Shown: one piece after another, positions 52,170 to 62,315 of the stretch
How positions within the stretch are numbered: position 1 is the stretch's first letter
Layout: every line of letters begins with the position of its first letter
NCBI GenBank assembly: GCA_902526645.1
Contig: CABZLS010000002.1
Span: 48,925-112,924 of the forward strand
From: an uncultured Pelagibacteraceae bacterium
Lineage (GTDB): Bacteria > Pseudomonadota > Alphaproteobacteria > Pelagibacterales > Pelagibacteraceae
DNA: 64,000 bases
Direction of reading: 5' to 3'
Notes under the pieces: generated by a model
Told to the model about the DNA's origin: nothing
What the model saw: only the letters and a program-made list of their open reading frames with translations
Database searches by the model: none
Position numbers and translations under genes: made by a program

Positions 52170-52661
52170 ATGAAAAATAATAAAAACCTCAAAGTTGCAA
52201 TCGTGATGGGTAGTCAATCAGACTATAAAACTATGAGATTAGTTGAAAAAGTCCTTAAAAATCTTGGTGTGAGCTTTAAGACTCTAATTATTTCTGCTCA
52301 TAGAACGCCAAAAAGAATGTACGATTTTGCAAGTAAAGCTAAAAAAAATAATTTTGGTGTTATAATCGCAGGTGCAGGCGGATCAGCTCATTTACCAGGG
52401 ATGATATCTGCTTTAACTACGATTCCTGTTTTAGGAGTTCCAATAGAAAGCAAAAAGCTAAAAGGATTAGATAGTTTATTGTCGATTGCACAAATGCCAA
52501 AAGGTATACCAGTTGGAACTTTAGCTATTGGAGAAGATGGAGCAATAAACTCGGCTTTGCTTGCTGCATCCATTATAGCAAACAATAACTCTAAAATTAG
52601 AATGAAATTAGAAAATTGGCGATTATTACAATCAAGATCAGTGAAAAAAAGACCCAAATAA
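52170..52661 (+). CDS. purE: N5-carboxyaminoimidazole ribonucleotide mutase
   Basis: 163 aa class-I PurE. IVMGSQSDYKTMRL and SAHRTPKRMYDFA (catalytic His) and GAGGSAHLPGMISALTTIPV are diagnostic. Converts N5-CAIR to CAIR in purine synthesis. Followed 3 bp later by purK, its usual partner. Confidence 0.96.
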   Translation: MKNNKNLKVAIVMGSQSDYKTMRLVEKVLKNLGVSFKTLIISAHRTPKRMYDFASKAKKNNFGVIIAGAGGSAHLPGMISALTTIPVLGVPIESKKLKGLDSLLSIAQMPKGIPVGTLAIGEDGAINSALLAASIIANNNSKIRMKLENWRLLQSRSVKKRPK

Positions 52662-52664
52662 AAG

Positions 52665-53714
52665 ATGTCAGTAAATAAGCTCGGTATTATTGGTGGTGGA
52701 CAACTGGGAAGTATGCTTTCAACTGCTGCCAAAAAATTAGATATTGAGACAATCATTTATTGTAATGATAAAAATGCACCGGCTCAAAATTTTTGTGATG
52801 AATTTTTATTTGGTGAATATGATAATAAAGAAAAGTTGGTAGAATTTGTAAAAAAAACAAATATAATTACTTATGAATTTGAAAACATCCCCTTCGAAAC
52901 ATTAAATGAAATTAATAAAATAAAACCAGTCTTACCTAAACCATCTATCAACAGGTTAATACAACACAGATTGGCAGAAAAAGATTTTATTAATAAACTT
53001 AATATTAGGACAACTAGATATGTTTCAATCGAGAAAAAATCAGACATCAACACTTTGGATGATTTTCTTCCAGGAATTTTAAAAACCACAACTATGGGAT
53101 ATGATGGAAAAGGACAATTTCCTATCCAAAAAGCTGAGCAACTTGAAACACTTAATATTGATTTTTCAAAAGGATATATACTCGAAAAACTTGTCAAATT
53201 GAAAAAAGAAATTTCAGTGATTATCACAAGGTTTGGTAACAATAATTATCAATTATACGAACCAATTGAAAATACTCACGAGGATCAAATTTTAAAATTT
53301 TCTCAAATACCCGCACAGATAAATAAAGATTTATTTGATCAGGCAAATGATTGGGCTAAGAGTATAGCGGAAGAGTTAAAATATATTGGAACTCTTTGTG
53401 TAGAATTTTTTATTGATAGAAATGATAACTTATATGTGAATGAAATAGCACCAAGAGTTCATAATTCAGGTCATCTTACAATTAATGCTTACAATGTGAG
53501 CCAATTTGAAAATCATATAAGAGCTGTTTGCGCTTTAGAAAAGATACCTTTAAAAAAATTATCTAACGCAAAAATGCTAAACTTAATAGGAAATCAGATA
53601 ATACCTTATAGAAATAATGTAAGTTTTAAAGAAAATGAATTTTTCTTTGATTATCTAAAAAAAGAAATAAAAAATAAAAGAAAAATGGGTCATATAACAA
53701 CTTTAATTTCATAG
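52665..53714 (+). CDS. purK: N5-carboxyaminoimidazole ribonucleotide synthase
   Basis: 349 aa ATP-grasp enzyme: LGIIGGGQLGSMLSTAAKKL, KTTTMGYDGKGQF and NEIAPRVHNSGHLTINA. Makes N5-CAIR from AIR, bicarbonate and ATP. Operon with purE upstream and a GNAT gene 3 bp downstream. Confidence 0.96.
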   Translation: MSVNKLGIIGGGQLGSMLSTAAKKLDIETIIYCNDKNAPAQNFCDEFLFGEYDNKEKLVEFVKKTNIITYEFENIPFETLNEINKIKPVLPKPSINRLIQHRLAEKDFINKLNIRTTRYVSIEKKSDINTLDDFLPGILKTTTMGYDGKGQFPIQKAEQLETLNIDFSKGYILEKLVKLKKEISVIITRFGNNNYQLYEPIENTHEDQILKFSQIPAQINKDLFDQANDWAKSIAEELKYIGTLCVEFFIDRNDNLYVNEIAPRVHNSGHLTINAYNVSQFENHIRAVCALEKIPLKKLSNAKMLNLIGNQIIPYRNNVSFKENEFFFDYLKKEIKNKRKMGHITTLIS

Positions 53715-53717
53715 CAA

Positions 53718-54185
53718 ATGCTTAAATCTATTGAGGGAAATTTTGATAACAAAGAAGTTCATGAACTTTTAAAAAAACATTTCATTGAACTTAGAGCTGC
53801 ATCCCCAAAGGGAAGTGCGCATGTTTTGGATATCCCTGGTTTAAGAGTTCCATCAATAAAGTTTTGGAGTTTATGGAAAAATAATAAATTAATGGGTTGT
53901 GGCGCTTTAAAGTTCTTAGGAAATAATCATGGAGAGTTTAAGTCAATAAGAGTTCATGATAATTTCAGGTGTAGGGGTAATGGAATTAAAGTAATAGAAC
54001 ATTTAATAGAAGAGGCAAAAAAACTTGATATTAAAAGAATAAGTATTGAAACTGGCGCAGGTAAATTTTTTGAACCAGCTAGAAAACTATTCAAAAAATG
54101 CAATTTTGAGCCATGTAAGCCATTTGCACATTATAAAAATGATATAAATTCCCTTTATTTAACAAAGCTTATTAGCAACGATTAG
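53718..54185 (+). CDS. GNAT family N-acetyltransferase
   Basis: 155 aa. Acetyl-CoA motif RVHDNFRCRGNGIKVIEHLI (Q/RxxGxG/A) at about 79-98, followed by IETGAGKFFEPARKLFKKCN. Substrate unknown. Same operon as purEK by spacing. Confidence 0.87.
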   Translation: MLKSIEGNFDNKEVHELLKKHFIELRAASPKGSAHVLDIPGLRVPSIKFWSLWKNNKLMGCGALKFLGNNHGEFKSIRVHDNFRCRGNGIKVIEHLIEEAKKLDIKRISIETGAGKFFEPARKLFKKCNFEPCKPFAHYKNDINSLYLTKLISND

Positions 54186-54300
54186 AAATAAAAATCATTA
54201 ATGAGATCAATTTAGTTGACAAAACTCGTAAAATTATAAAGAAAGCTTGGATTACTTAATTATAAGTAAATAATAAACGTAACTAAAAGTAAGAAAAAAT

Positions 54301-54507
54301 ATGAGTCTACAAGGAAAAGTAAAATGGTTTAATCCAACCAAAGGCTATGGATTTATTGAAAGAGAAGATAAGGAAAAAGATGTATTTGTACATGTTTCAG
54401 CTGTAAGAGATGCTGGCATGAATGGTTTAGATGAGGGTCAATCTTTGACTTTCGATGTTGAAGATGGTCCAAAAGGTCCTTCAGCAGTTAACTTAAAAAC
54501 TGCATAA
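54301..54507 (+). CDS. cold-shock domain protein
   Basis: 68 aa, single [16 protein letters not shown] (RNP1) and DVFVHVSA (RNP2) are intact. RNA chaperone or antiterminator. It has its own 115-bp upstream region with a TTGACA at 54216-54221 and a TATAAA at 54235-54240 (short 13-bp spacer), and a long hairpin after the stop. Confidence 0.95.
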   Translation: MSLQGKVKWFNPTKGYGFIEREDKEKDVFVHVSAVRDAGMNGLDEGQSLTFDVEDGPKGPSAVNLKTA

Positions 54508-54525
54508 TTTTCACATAATAGTTTG

Positions 54526-54569
54526 TTGGCTATAAATATTTTCTTATAAAGAATCTATTTTATAGCCAA
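54526..54569 (+). terminator. stem-loop downstream of the cold-shock gene
   Basis: TTGGCTATAAA (54526-54536) pairs perfectly with TTTATAGCCAA (54559-54569) over 11 bp with a 22-nt loop. No strong T-run follows. Likely transcript 3' end or RNA-stability element. Confidence 0.55.
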
Positions 54570-54603
54570 TTAACATTCAGTTTAATGTTTTTGTAATAGA
54601 GAT

Positions 54604-55353
54604 ATGATTGGTATTTTAGGTGGAATGGGCACTCAAGCTGGACTTGATTTTTGTAATAAACTTGCAATTCTTTATAGAGGTAAAATTGATCAAGATTATC
54701 CACTATTCATACTTTACAATAAATCAAATATTCCTGGACGACCTGAGTCAATAGGAATTCAAACAAGTAAATTATCTAATAAAACTGTTAACAAAAGAAG
54801 TAAGAAAAAATATTTATCTGTTTTAAAAAGTTTAATTAATGGTTGTAAACTTTTAAAAAAAAGTAATTGTAAATTTATTGTTATCCCATGTAATACAGCT
54901 CACTACTGGTATCAAGATTTACAAAAAAAAATTAAATTGCCAATAATAAATATGCCAAAAGAAGTTTTTAATTATACAAAAAAAAGGTGTAAAAAAAAAT
55001 CTCTGATTGGTCTTTTGGCAACTGAGGGAACATTAAATACTGGAGTATACAATAAATTTTTCGATAAAAATTTTAAATTAATTTTTCCAACTAAAAAGTT
55101 ACAAAAAAACTCTGTAAATGAAGCTATTAAATTAGTCAAAATGGGTAATGTCAAATTGGCAAATAAAACAATTAAACATGCAATTAATTATTTGATTAAT
55201 AAAAGATGTAAGAAAATAATTTTAGGATGTACTGAGCTTCCAATTGCAATTTTTGCATTTAAATCGTTTAAAACAATAAAATCTTCAAAAATTTTTTTAG
55301 ATCCAAATCTAATTTTAGCAAATGCAGCGGTGACCAAATATAAAAAAAAGTAA
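54604..55353 (+). CDS. aspartate/glutamate racemase family protein
   Basis: 249 aa. IGILGGMGTQAGLDF, catalytic Cys in VIPCNTAHYW and second Cys in ILGCTELPIA, all typical of PLP-independent amino-acid racemases. Aspartate racemase more likely than MurI (glutamate) from the GGMG start. Coupled to the next gene (stop/start share a base). Confidence 0.9.
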   Translation: MIGILGGMGTQAGLDFCNKLAILYRGKIDQDYPLFILYNKSNIPGRPESIGIQTSKLSNKTVNKRSKKKYLSVLKSLINGCKLLKKSNCKFIVIPCNTAHYWYQDLQKKIKLPIINMPKEVFNYTKKRCKKKSLIGLLATEGTLNTGVYNKFFDKNFKLIFPTKKLQKNSVNEAIKLVKMGNVKLANKTIKHAINYLINKRCKKIILGCTELPIAIFAFKSFKTIKSSKIFLDPNLILANAAVTKYKKK

Positions 55354-55790
55354 TGTTATCTATAGATAAACCTTACGTTTTATTAGTTGCTGAAAAGATT
55401 TACTTAGAAATATGTAAAATACAAAAATTAAATTCTAATTTATCTAATATTGATTTAATTGAGAATTTTATTGGAACAGAAGTATATAAAGAAATAAGTA
55501 GTGGTAAATTTCATGACGAATTGTTTAAAAAAATAGAATTAAATAATTTTGAGAATAAAAAAACCAAAAAAAAAATTCCTAAAGAAACTCTTAAACTACT
55601 TCAAATCCAGAAAGAAGTAACAATTAAACAATTAATTGAATTTCCCGAATTATATTATGTCAAAAGTCAATTTCCGCTCGAAATAACTCAGCGCGCCTTT
55701 GATTTTTTGTGGAGAATGTGTGAAAGTTATGAATTATGGTGTAAAGAAACTAAGCAAAATAATTTAATCAAGCTTAATATTATTGATTAA
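55353..55790 (+). CDS. hypothetical helical protein, chorismate-mutase-like layout
   Basis: 145 aa, nearly all helical (VLLVAEKIYLEICKIQK ... ITQRAFDFLWRMCESYELW). Length and helix lengths recall small chorismate-mutase-fold proteins, but conserved active-site residues are not evident, so no function is assigned. Overlaps the convergent lipoprotein gene by 11 bp. Confidence 0.72.
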   Translation: MLSIDKPYVLLVAEKIYLEICKIQKLNSNLSNIDLIENFIGTEVYKEISSGKFHDELFKKIELNNFENKKTKKKIPKETLKLLQIQKEVTIKQLIEFPELYYVKSQFPLEITQRAFDFLWRMCESYELWCKETKQNNLIKLNIID

Positions 55791-56103
55791 CTAATTTTAT
55801 TTTTCCTCTATTACTTTCTATTTTGGTTTTAACTAATTGATAAAAATCTTCACTTTCTAGAGTTTGTTTTTGAATATTTTTCTCTAATGACAAACTTTTT
55901 GATGTTATTTCCTCAAGATTCTTTATAGGAGTTTTTCCTGTGTAACTTGTTATAAGTTGATTTGATCCATAATTAAGTCCTGCTTGTGCTACACTTCCAG
56001 TTGAAGTAAAAGTATAAGCTGGGCCTAGCATTGCTGTTGGTGCTGTACAAGCACCCAAAAATAAAAAGATAGATAACCCAAAGAATATTTTTTTACGATT
56101 CAT
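55780..56103 (-). CDS. small lipoprotein
   Basis: 107 aa. Lipobox FLFLGAC (lipidated Cys19) after a short signal helix. Mature protein has a Gly/Thr-rich segment (TAMLGPAYTFTSTGSVAQAG) then a helical, charged C-terminus. Outer-membrane or periplasmic lipoprotein of unknown role. Confidence 0.8.
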   Translation of the reverse strand: MNRKKIFFGLSIFLFLGACTAPTAMLGPAYTFTSTGSVAQAGLNYGSNQLITSYTGKTPIKNLEEITSKSLSLEKNIQKQTLESEDFYQLVKTKIESNRGKIKLVNQ

Positions 56104-56237
56104 ACGTGAGATCTTAAACTTTTAAAAATACAACTCAAGATAGAATTAAAATTTATAGCTAAAAGCCTAATTTTCATAGACAAATTAAACTAAATTTGAG
56201 AATCAAAAGTAAGTGAAATTTATTTATAAAACCTAAA

Positions 56238-57086
56238 ATGATCAGAATATATCCATTAATTTTTATTTTGTTATGGTCTTCAGCTTTTATTACGACTAAA
56301 CCAATTATAGATAATAGTGATCCTTTTGCAGCATTAGCATTTAGATTTTTTTTTGTGGCTTTGGGTTTTTTGCTATTTTCAATTTACCTTAAGCAGTCAA
56401 TCTTTATAGATAAAAGATATCTAATTGAGTCTATATTCAGTGGCATTTTGTTTCATGGACTATATTTAGGAGGTGTTTTTTATTCAATTTCAATTGGGAT
56501 GCCTACAAGTCTGGCTGCCCTAATTGTAACACTTCAGCCAATTTTAACTAATATTTTAAGTGGACCACTTTTGAATGAAAAAGTTACTTTACATCAATGG
56601 GTAGGTGTTTTGCTGGGTTTTGCTGGTGCCTCGTTAGTGTTAGGAATAGATGTTGGTTTAGGAATTCCTCTAATGGGTTTAGTGGCAACTTTAATCGCAT
56701 TATTATCAATAACTTTTTCTACCATTTGGCAAAAAAAATTGAGTAATAACTTGCCATTATCAGTAAGTAATTTTTATCAAGCCTTAGGCGGATGTTTATT
56801 TCATGTGATGATAATCATTTTTTTAATTGAACCATACATTTATTTCACAAAAACATTTATAATTGCAATGAGTCATCAAATTTTTCTAGTTTCTTTTGGT
56901 GCATTTACAATATTAATGTACTTAATAAAAAAAAATTCAGCTAGTAAAACAGTGTCAGTTTTCTTTCTCATACCAGCAACCTCAGCTTTTATGGCATTTC
57001 TTTTTTTAAATGAAACTTTAACAATAATAGATGTCGCTGGTTTTTTGATAGCATCATTAGGCGTTTATATTGCTACGAGAAATTAA
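56238..57086 (+). CDS. EamA/DMT-superfamily transporter
   Basis: 282 aa, ten transmembrane helices in two EamA repeats (LLWSSAFITTKPIIDN and late TSAFMAFLFLNETLTIIDVA). LGFAGASLVLG and LASLGVYIATRN end the two repeats. Metabolite exporter with unknown substrate. It converges on soxG with 3 bp between stops. Confidence 0.9.
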   Translation: MIRIYPLIFILLWSSAFITTKPIIDNSDPFAALAFRFFFVALGFLLFSIYLKQSIFIDKRYLIESIFSGILFHGLYLGGVFYSISIGMPTSLAALIVTLQPILTNILSGPLLNEKVTLHQWVGVLLGFAGASLVLGIDVGLGIPLMGLVATLIALLSITFSTIWQKKLSNNLPLSVSNFYQALGGCLFHVMIIIFLIEPYIYFTKTFIIAMSHQIFLVSFGAFTILMYLIKKNSASKTVSVFFLIPATSAFMAFLFLNETLTIIDVAGFLIASLGVYIATRN

Positions 57087-57089
57087 AAA

Positions 57090-57674
57090 TCACTTACTTA
57101 AATAGCCAAACTCTAACGATCCATCTGTGATTGAATGATGTAAAGACTCACCAAAGCTTCTTAATCCTAAAATTCTTACTTTTTTTGGATTGTTGGAAAT
57201 AAAATCGAGAGTTATTGAAATACCATTAAAAATTGAATTAGCACAATCATTCTCTTTTAATTCTTCAATATTTATAGGACAGCCCTTTTTTAAAACTTCA
57301 TTAACAAGATCACCTTGAATTTCAATTATTGTTCTTGAATGCGATAAATCAGTAATTGCAAAATTACTTTCATCAAATTGTTTTCCATCTTTTAAAAGTA
57401 AATCTGTTTTAGAAGATATAACTATCCAATTCTTTGGTCCCATCCATAAAATTCTAGTATCTGAATTTGAAGAGGATTTTAAAGTCGAAGGTAATTTTAA
57501 GTTATCAATATTTATATTTGAGATATCTAGAGTTGAATTTTTGTATTGAACTATTTGGAATATTAAAACATTTTTCAATTCTGAAATTTTTAATAGGTCT
57601 TTCTCATTTTTATTTTCAAAATCACCAAATTTTCCATTTTGATGTACATTATTTAAAGAAGAAATTTGCTTCAC
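57090..57674 (-). CDS. soxG: sarcosine oxidase, gamma subunit
   Basis: 194 aa. RILWMGPKNWIVIS, AITDLSHSRTIIEIQGDLVNEVL and GCPI are the SoxG pattern (a GcvT-related fold that helps bind THF-associated SoxA). Start overlaps the SoxA stop by 4 bp. Fourth gene of soxBDAG. Confidence 0.9.
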   Translation of the reverse strand: MKQISSLNNVHQNGKFGDFENKNEKDLLKISELKNVLIFQIVQYKNSTLDISNINIDNLKLPSTLKSSSNSDTRILWMGPKNWIVISSKTDLLLKDGKQFDESNFAITDLSHSRTIIEIQGDLVNEVLKKGCPINIEELKENDCANSIFNGISITLDFISNNPKKVRILGLRSFGESLHHSITDGSLEFGYLSK

Positions 57675-60667
57675 GATCTTACTCTCTTTCCTTCGTGGTC
57701 TACATAATGTGAAGACATTACCTCCACCTCAATAGAAGTATTTTTAAGTGGAGAGACCGCAAAAAGTTTTTTTCCTATCATATTTTTTCCATCTTTTAAT
57801 ATTGCAAGAGAAAAAGGATTATTGTTCTCAACACTCCAACAAGATGAAGAAACGTGACCAAGTTTAGGATTTGGAAGTTTTGCATTTTTATTTTCTACTA
57901 AATGAGATCCCTCTGGAATGCTCGATTTCCTGTCCAATGGGACTAAGCCAACAATTTTTTGTCTATCCGCTTTATTAAATGCTTCTTTGGCTAAAGATCT
58001 CTTTCCAATAAAATCTTTTTTCTTTGATACTAAACCTTCTAACGAAACGTCATAAGGTATAGTTCTTCCATCTAGTTCTGGTCCAGCTACATGGCCCATT
58101 TCTATTCTTAGTGTCGACAATGCTTCCGTACCATAAGGTTGAACATTAAATTCTTCACCAATTTCAATTATTTTTTCCCACATAAATAATCCAAAATCAG
58201 ATTCAACATTTATTTCATAAGCGAGCTCGCCTGAAAAAGAAATTCTAAAAATTCTTGCTTTGACACCAAATAAGTCTCCCTCTACATATCCCATAAAAGG
58301 AAGTGCCTCATTGCTAACATCTATTTTAGGGAAAAGCTTTGCTAACAAATCTCTTGATTTAGGTCCTGCAATCGCCGCACCAGCCCATTGTTCGGTTGTT
58401 GACACTACATTTACATTTAATTCTGGCCAAACAATTTGCAGGTAATATTCTAAGTGTGATAACACATTCGCTGCTTGAGCTGTTGTCGTTGTCATATGAT
58501 AGCGATTTTCTGAAATTCTAGTTGTTGTCCCATCATCCATCACAATTCCATCTTCCCTAAGCATTACTCCATATCGTGCTTTACCTACTGGAAGTTTTAA
58601 CCATGCGTTTGTGTAAACTCTATTTAAAAACTCTGCAGCATCCGGACCTTTAATATCAATTTTCCCTAAAGTAGTTACATCACAAACACCTACGTGATCT
58701 CTAACATTTTTTGCTTCTCTCTTTGATGCCTCAAATAAATTTTCATTTCCTCTTTTGTAATATCTTGGTCTTTTCCAAGCACCAGCATCTACCCAGACCG
58801 CATTATTTTTTTCATGCCAATGATGCATTGGTGTTTTTCTTGTAGGCATATATTCTTTTCCTATCTCTCTTCCAACTATTGTACCGATGGTAACTGGTGT
58901 AAAAGGTGGCCTAAAAGTAGTGTGACCTACTTGAGGAACAATTTTTTTTTCAACATTTGCAACTAATTGTAATCCGTTTAGATTACTAGTTCTTCCTTGA
59001 TCTGTTGCCATTCCCAGTGTTGTATATCTCTTAACATGTTCAATTGACCTATAGCCTTCTCTTAAAGCAACCTCTATATCAGAAACAGCTACATCATTTT
59101 GAAAATCTACAAATCGTTTATAATGTTTACCTTTAGGAAGTGGAGAACACCAAAATTTATCATGAGCACTATATATTCGTTCATTCGTATTAGGAATTTG
59201 TATTTTTTCATCTTTTTTAGTTATGTTTTTAGAAACTTCTGACCCAGTATTAAAACTGTTTTTTAAAGTATCTTGTAATGTAAATGTTCCATTTGCAGCG
59301 CCTAAAGAATGTTCATTTTGTTTTGATTTATCAGGTACAAAGGCATCTATTGAGTCGTTAAATTTCAGTTTATTGCCTGATTGAGATGCTAAATGAACGG
59401 TGGGCGTCCAAAATCCAGATACACAAATAGAGTCACAATCTATTTGTTCTGTATTTTCAAAATCTATCTTCTCTTTATTTAATTTCCCAATTGTTGCTGA
59501 TTTTACTTTTTTATATCCATGAGCAACTATCACTGCATAAGAAAACTTGATCTTTATATCTAAATCTTTAGCTTCATTAATTAACTCAGAGTTTTGATCC
59601 TCTCTAGTATCTAAAACTATTGGATTAACACCATTCTTTTTAAACTCAATAGCTGTTTCATAGCCGCTATCGTTGTTAGTGAAAATAATTGGTTTTTTAC
59701 CAACTAGAACACCATAAACTTTCATATATTCTTTTGCAGCAGCTGAGAGAAAAACTCCCGGCGTATCATTATTTCCAAAAACAATTGGTCTTTCAATTGA
59801 TCCTGTTGATAGCAATACTTCTTTTGCTCTTATATACCAAAGTCTTTGTCTTGGCGTGTACTTAGGTTTTTTTTCTAAATGATCTCCTGTTCTTTCAAAC
59901 ATTACCATCATATTATGATCATAGTATCCAAAAACCTGAGATCTATTTTTAACAATAACATTAGGCATCTCTTTTAATTCAGATACAATTTTTTCTGACC
60001 AATCTTTTCCAGATAAATTATCTATCGTAACGTCATCTGTTAAAAGCGTCCCTCCATATCTTGGTTTATCCTCTGCTAATATTACTTTTGCTCCGTTTTT
60101 GGCAGCTGCATAAGCACTTGCTAAACCAGCGGGTCCAGAGCCAGTAACTAATAAATCACAATATTCATATTTATGCTCATATCTCTCTTTATCTTTTTCT
60201 AGAGAAGCAACTCCTAAACCTGCTGCTTTTCGAATAAAAGGCTCATAAACTCTATACCAAAAACTTTTAGGCCACATGAAAGTTTTGTAATAAAATCCAG
60301 CTGGAAAAAAACGATTTAAGAAATTATTTATTGCACCAATATCAAAATTTACTGATGGCCAACAATTTTGACTAGACGCTGATAAACCATTTACTAGTTC
60401 TATTTCAGTTGCGTTAATATTTGGTTCTGAACAACCATTAATCTCAACTTGCATTTTTGCATTTGGTTCATCAACTCCTGCACCAAAAAACCCTCTTGGA
60501 CGATGATATTTAAAGCTTCTTCCAATTAAATGTATGCCATTAGCAAGTAGTGCTGAAGCCAGCGTATCACCCTCATACCCTATATATTTTTTTCCATTAA
60601 ATTTAAATTCAATAGGTTTATCTCTATTGATTAAGCCACCAGTATTTAGTCTAAAATTTTGTGACAT
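57671..60667 (-). CDS. soxA: sarcosine oxidase, alpha subunit
   Basis: 998 aa, standard for heterotetrameric SoxA. N-terminal Fer2_4-like region (FKFNGKKYIGYEGDTLASAL), NAD-binding TGSGPAGLASAYAAAKNGA, then C-terminal GcvT domain from about 610 (VGVCDVTTLGKIDIKGPDAA). Transfers the sarcosine methyl group to THF as 5,10-methylene-THF. Complex with SoxB, SoxD and SoxG. Confidence 0.95.
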   Translation of the reverse strand: MSQNFRLNTGGLINRDKPIEFKFNGKKYIGYEGDTLASALLANGIHLIGRSFKYHRPRGFFGAGVDEPNAKMQVEINGCSEPNINATEIELVNGLSASSQNCWPSVNFDIGAINNFLNRFFPAGFYYKTFMWPKSFWYRVYEPFIRKAAGLGVASLEKDKERYEHKYEYCDLLVTGSGPAGLASAYAAAKNGAKVILAEDKPRYGGTLLTDDVTIDNLSGKDWSEKIVSELKEMPNVIVKNRSQVFGYYDHNMMVMFERTGDHLEKKPKYTPRQRLWYIRAKEVLLSTGSIERPIVFGNNDTPGVFLSAAAKEYMKVYGVLVGKKPIIFTNNDSGYETAIEFKKNGVNPIVLDTREDQNSELINEAKDLDIKIKFSYAVIVAHGYKKVKSATIGKLNKEKIDFENTEQIDCDSICVSGFWTPTVHLASQSGNKLKFNDSIDAFVPDKSKQNEHSLGAANGTFTLQDTLKNSFNTGSEVSKNITKKDEKIQIPNTNERIYSAHDKFWCSPLPKGKHYKRFVDFQNDVAVSDIEVALREGYRSIEHVKRYTTLGMATDQGRTSNLNGLQLVANVEKKIVPQVGHTTFRPPFTPVTIGTIVGREIGKEYMPTRKTPMHHWHEKNNAVWVDAGAWKRPRYYKRGNENLFEASKREAKNVRDHVGVCDVTTLGKIDIKGPDAAEFLNRVYTNAWLKLPVGKARYGVMLREDGIVMDDGTTTRISENRYHMTTTTAQAANVLSHLEYYLQIVWPELNVNVVSTTEQWAGAAIAGPKSRDLLAKLFPKIDVSNEALPFMGYVEGDLFGVKARIFRISFSGELAYEINVESDFGLFMWEKIIEIGEEFNVQPYGTEALSTLRIEMGHVAGPELDGRTIPYDVSLEGLVSKKKDFIGKRSLAKEAFNKADRQKIVGLVPLDRKSSIPEGSHLVENKNAKLPNPKLGHVSSSCWSVENNNPFSLAILKDGKNMIGKKLFAVSPLKNTSIEVEVMSSHYVDHEGKRVRS

Positions 60668-60672
60668 TAAAA

Positions 60673-60933
60673 TTATTCCTCTGGTTTAAAAGTTCTAAAA
60701 ATTTCGTGAGTAGTTGTATCTCTCTCAACTTTAAACCATTGTCTGCATCCAGCAATATGATGCCACAATTCAATATGTTTTCCTCTCGGACTTTTTCTTA
60801 GATAAACAAAATTATCCCATTCTTCATCACTTATTTCTTGATTAAGTTTTGGTCTAGTAATTGTTCCATCACCGCCGTAGGCAAATTCTTTTTGAGACCT
60901 GTCCCCACAATAAGGACACTTAATATTTAACAT
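60673..60933 (-). CDS. soxD: sarcosine oxidase, delta subunit
   Basis: 86 aa. CPYCGDRSQKEFAYGGDGT gives two of the zinc Cys, with AGCRQWFKVERDT holding another Cys; SoxD is the small zinc subunit of the complex. One base separates it from soxB and 5 bp from soxA. Confidence 0.93.
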   Translation of the reverse strand: MLNIKCPYCGDRSQKEFAYGGDGTITRPKLNQEISDEEWDNFVYLRKSPRGKHIELWHHIAGCRQWFKVERDTTTHEIFRTFKPEE

Positions 60934-62190
60934 TTATGAAATCCAAGTTTTTGTTCCAAGACCCTTCTCATCTAACAAGTAACCTTTAGAAAATCTATTT
61001 AGACTAAATCCCTCATTTAATTCATGAACTCTATCTTGTGCGATTGTATGTGCAAATGTCCACCCAGAAGATGGAACTGATTTGAAGCCTCCATAACACC
61101 AACCACAATTTAAATATAATCCATCGATATGAGTTTTATCAATAATAGGTGAGCCATCCATTGACATATCCATAATCCCTCCCCAAGTCCTTAACATTTT
61201 CAATCGACTTAAGAATGGAAATAAAGCAACACCTCCAGTTAAGACATGTTGTATCGTTGGAAGATTGCCTTTTTGTGCATAACTATTATATCCATCAAGA
61301 TCTCCACCCATTACCATCTCACCTTTATCTGATTGACTAATGTAAAAATGTCCAGCACCAAAGGTTACCACTCCATCCAAAACTGGTTTCACTGGCTCAG
61401 AAACACAAGCTTGTAATAAATGAGTTTCTATAGGAAGTGTCATATTAAGTTTTTCTGCTAAAACATTTGTGCTACCGGCTACACACAATCCAATTTTTTT
61501 TGATTTAATATCTCCTCTAGATGTTCTCAAACCTGTTATTTTTCCTGCCTCAATATCAAAGCCTGTTACCTCACAATTTTGAATTATATCGACACCCATT
61601 GAGTCAGCTTGTCTAGCATAACCCCATGCGACCGCATCATGTCTAGCTGTGCCAGCACTTGGTTGTGCTAAGCCTCCAAAAATTGGATACCTAACATCAT
61701 CAGAAAAATCTGCCATCGGTATAATTTTTTTAATTTCTTCTCTATTTAGCAGAACAGCATCAATTCCATTTAATCTCATGGAGTTTCCTCTTCGAGCATA
61801 AGCATTCATTTGTGCATCTGAATGAGCTAAATTTATTATTCCTCTTGGTGAAAACATGACATTAAAATTTAATTCCTGACTCATGTTTCTCCACAAGTTC
61901 ATTCCAAATTCATTGAACCTTGCATTATCATCATACATAAAATTTGATCTGATAATCGTAGTGTTTCTTCCTATATTTCCTCCACCAATCCATCCTTTTT
62001 CAATAACAGCCACATTAGTTATTTGATGTTCTTTAGCTAAATAATAAGCAGTAGCTAAACCATGGCCTCCTCCTCCAATAATCACGACATCATACTCTTT
62101 TTTGGGTGAGGGATCTTTCCATGCTAAATCCCATTTTTCATGGTTAGAAAAAGCATTTTTGATAAGGCTAAATACTGAATATTTTTGCAT
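60934..62190 (-). CDS. soxB: sarcosine oxidase, beta subunit
   Basis: 418 aa FAD/FMN subunit that oxidises sarcosine to glycine with H2O2 formation. GGGGHG (39-44) is the FAD motif, and the chain ends with YGGFKSVPSSGWTFAHTI. The order soxB-soxD-soxA-soxG is the conserved one. Divergent from fhs (125 bp), so methylene-THF generation and formate activation may share a control region. Confidence 0.95.
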   Translation of the reverse strand: MQKYSVFSLIKNAFSNHEKWDLAWKDPSPKKEYDVVIIGGGGHGLATAYYLAKEHQITNVAVIEKGWIGGGNIGRNTTIIRSNFMYDDNARFNEFGMNLWRNMSQELNFNVMFSPRGIINLAHSDAQMNAYARRGNSMRLNGIDAVLLNREEIKKIIPMADFSDDVRYPIFGGLAQPSAGTARHDAVAWGYARQADSMGVDIIQNCEVTGFDIEAGKITGLRTSRGDIKSKKIGLCVAGSTNVLAEKLNMTLPIETHLLQACVSEPVKPVLDGVVTFGAGHFYISQSDKGEMVMGGDLDGYNSYAQKGNLPTIQHVLTGGVALFPFLSRLKMLRTWGGIMDMSMDGSPIIDKTHIDGLYLNCGWCYGGFKSVPSSGWTFAHTIAQDRVHELNEGFSLNRFSKGYLLDEKGLGTKTWIS

Positions 62191-62315
62191 TAGTAAATTT
62201 TATAATAATCAATATAAATAGTTCATATTTTTTTTATATATAATTTTTAGATATTTCCAAAGCTGTCAAAAAGAGATACTAATCGAGCAGTTTTTTATAT
62301 ATTTAAAAAATATTA

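Noticed and set aside
62191..62315. Riboswitch (SAM-II/SAM-V or glycine type) in the soxB-fhs divergent region
   Set aside because: The region is AT-rich, the short GC pairs do not match the consensus cores, and no extended stem is formed.
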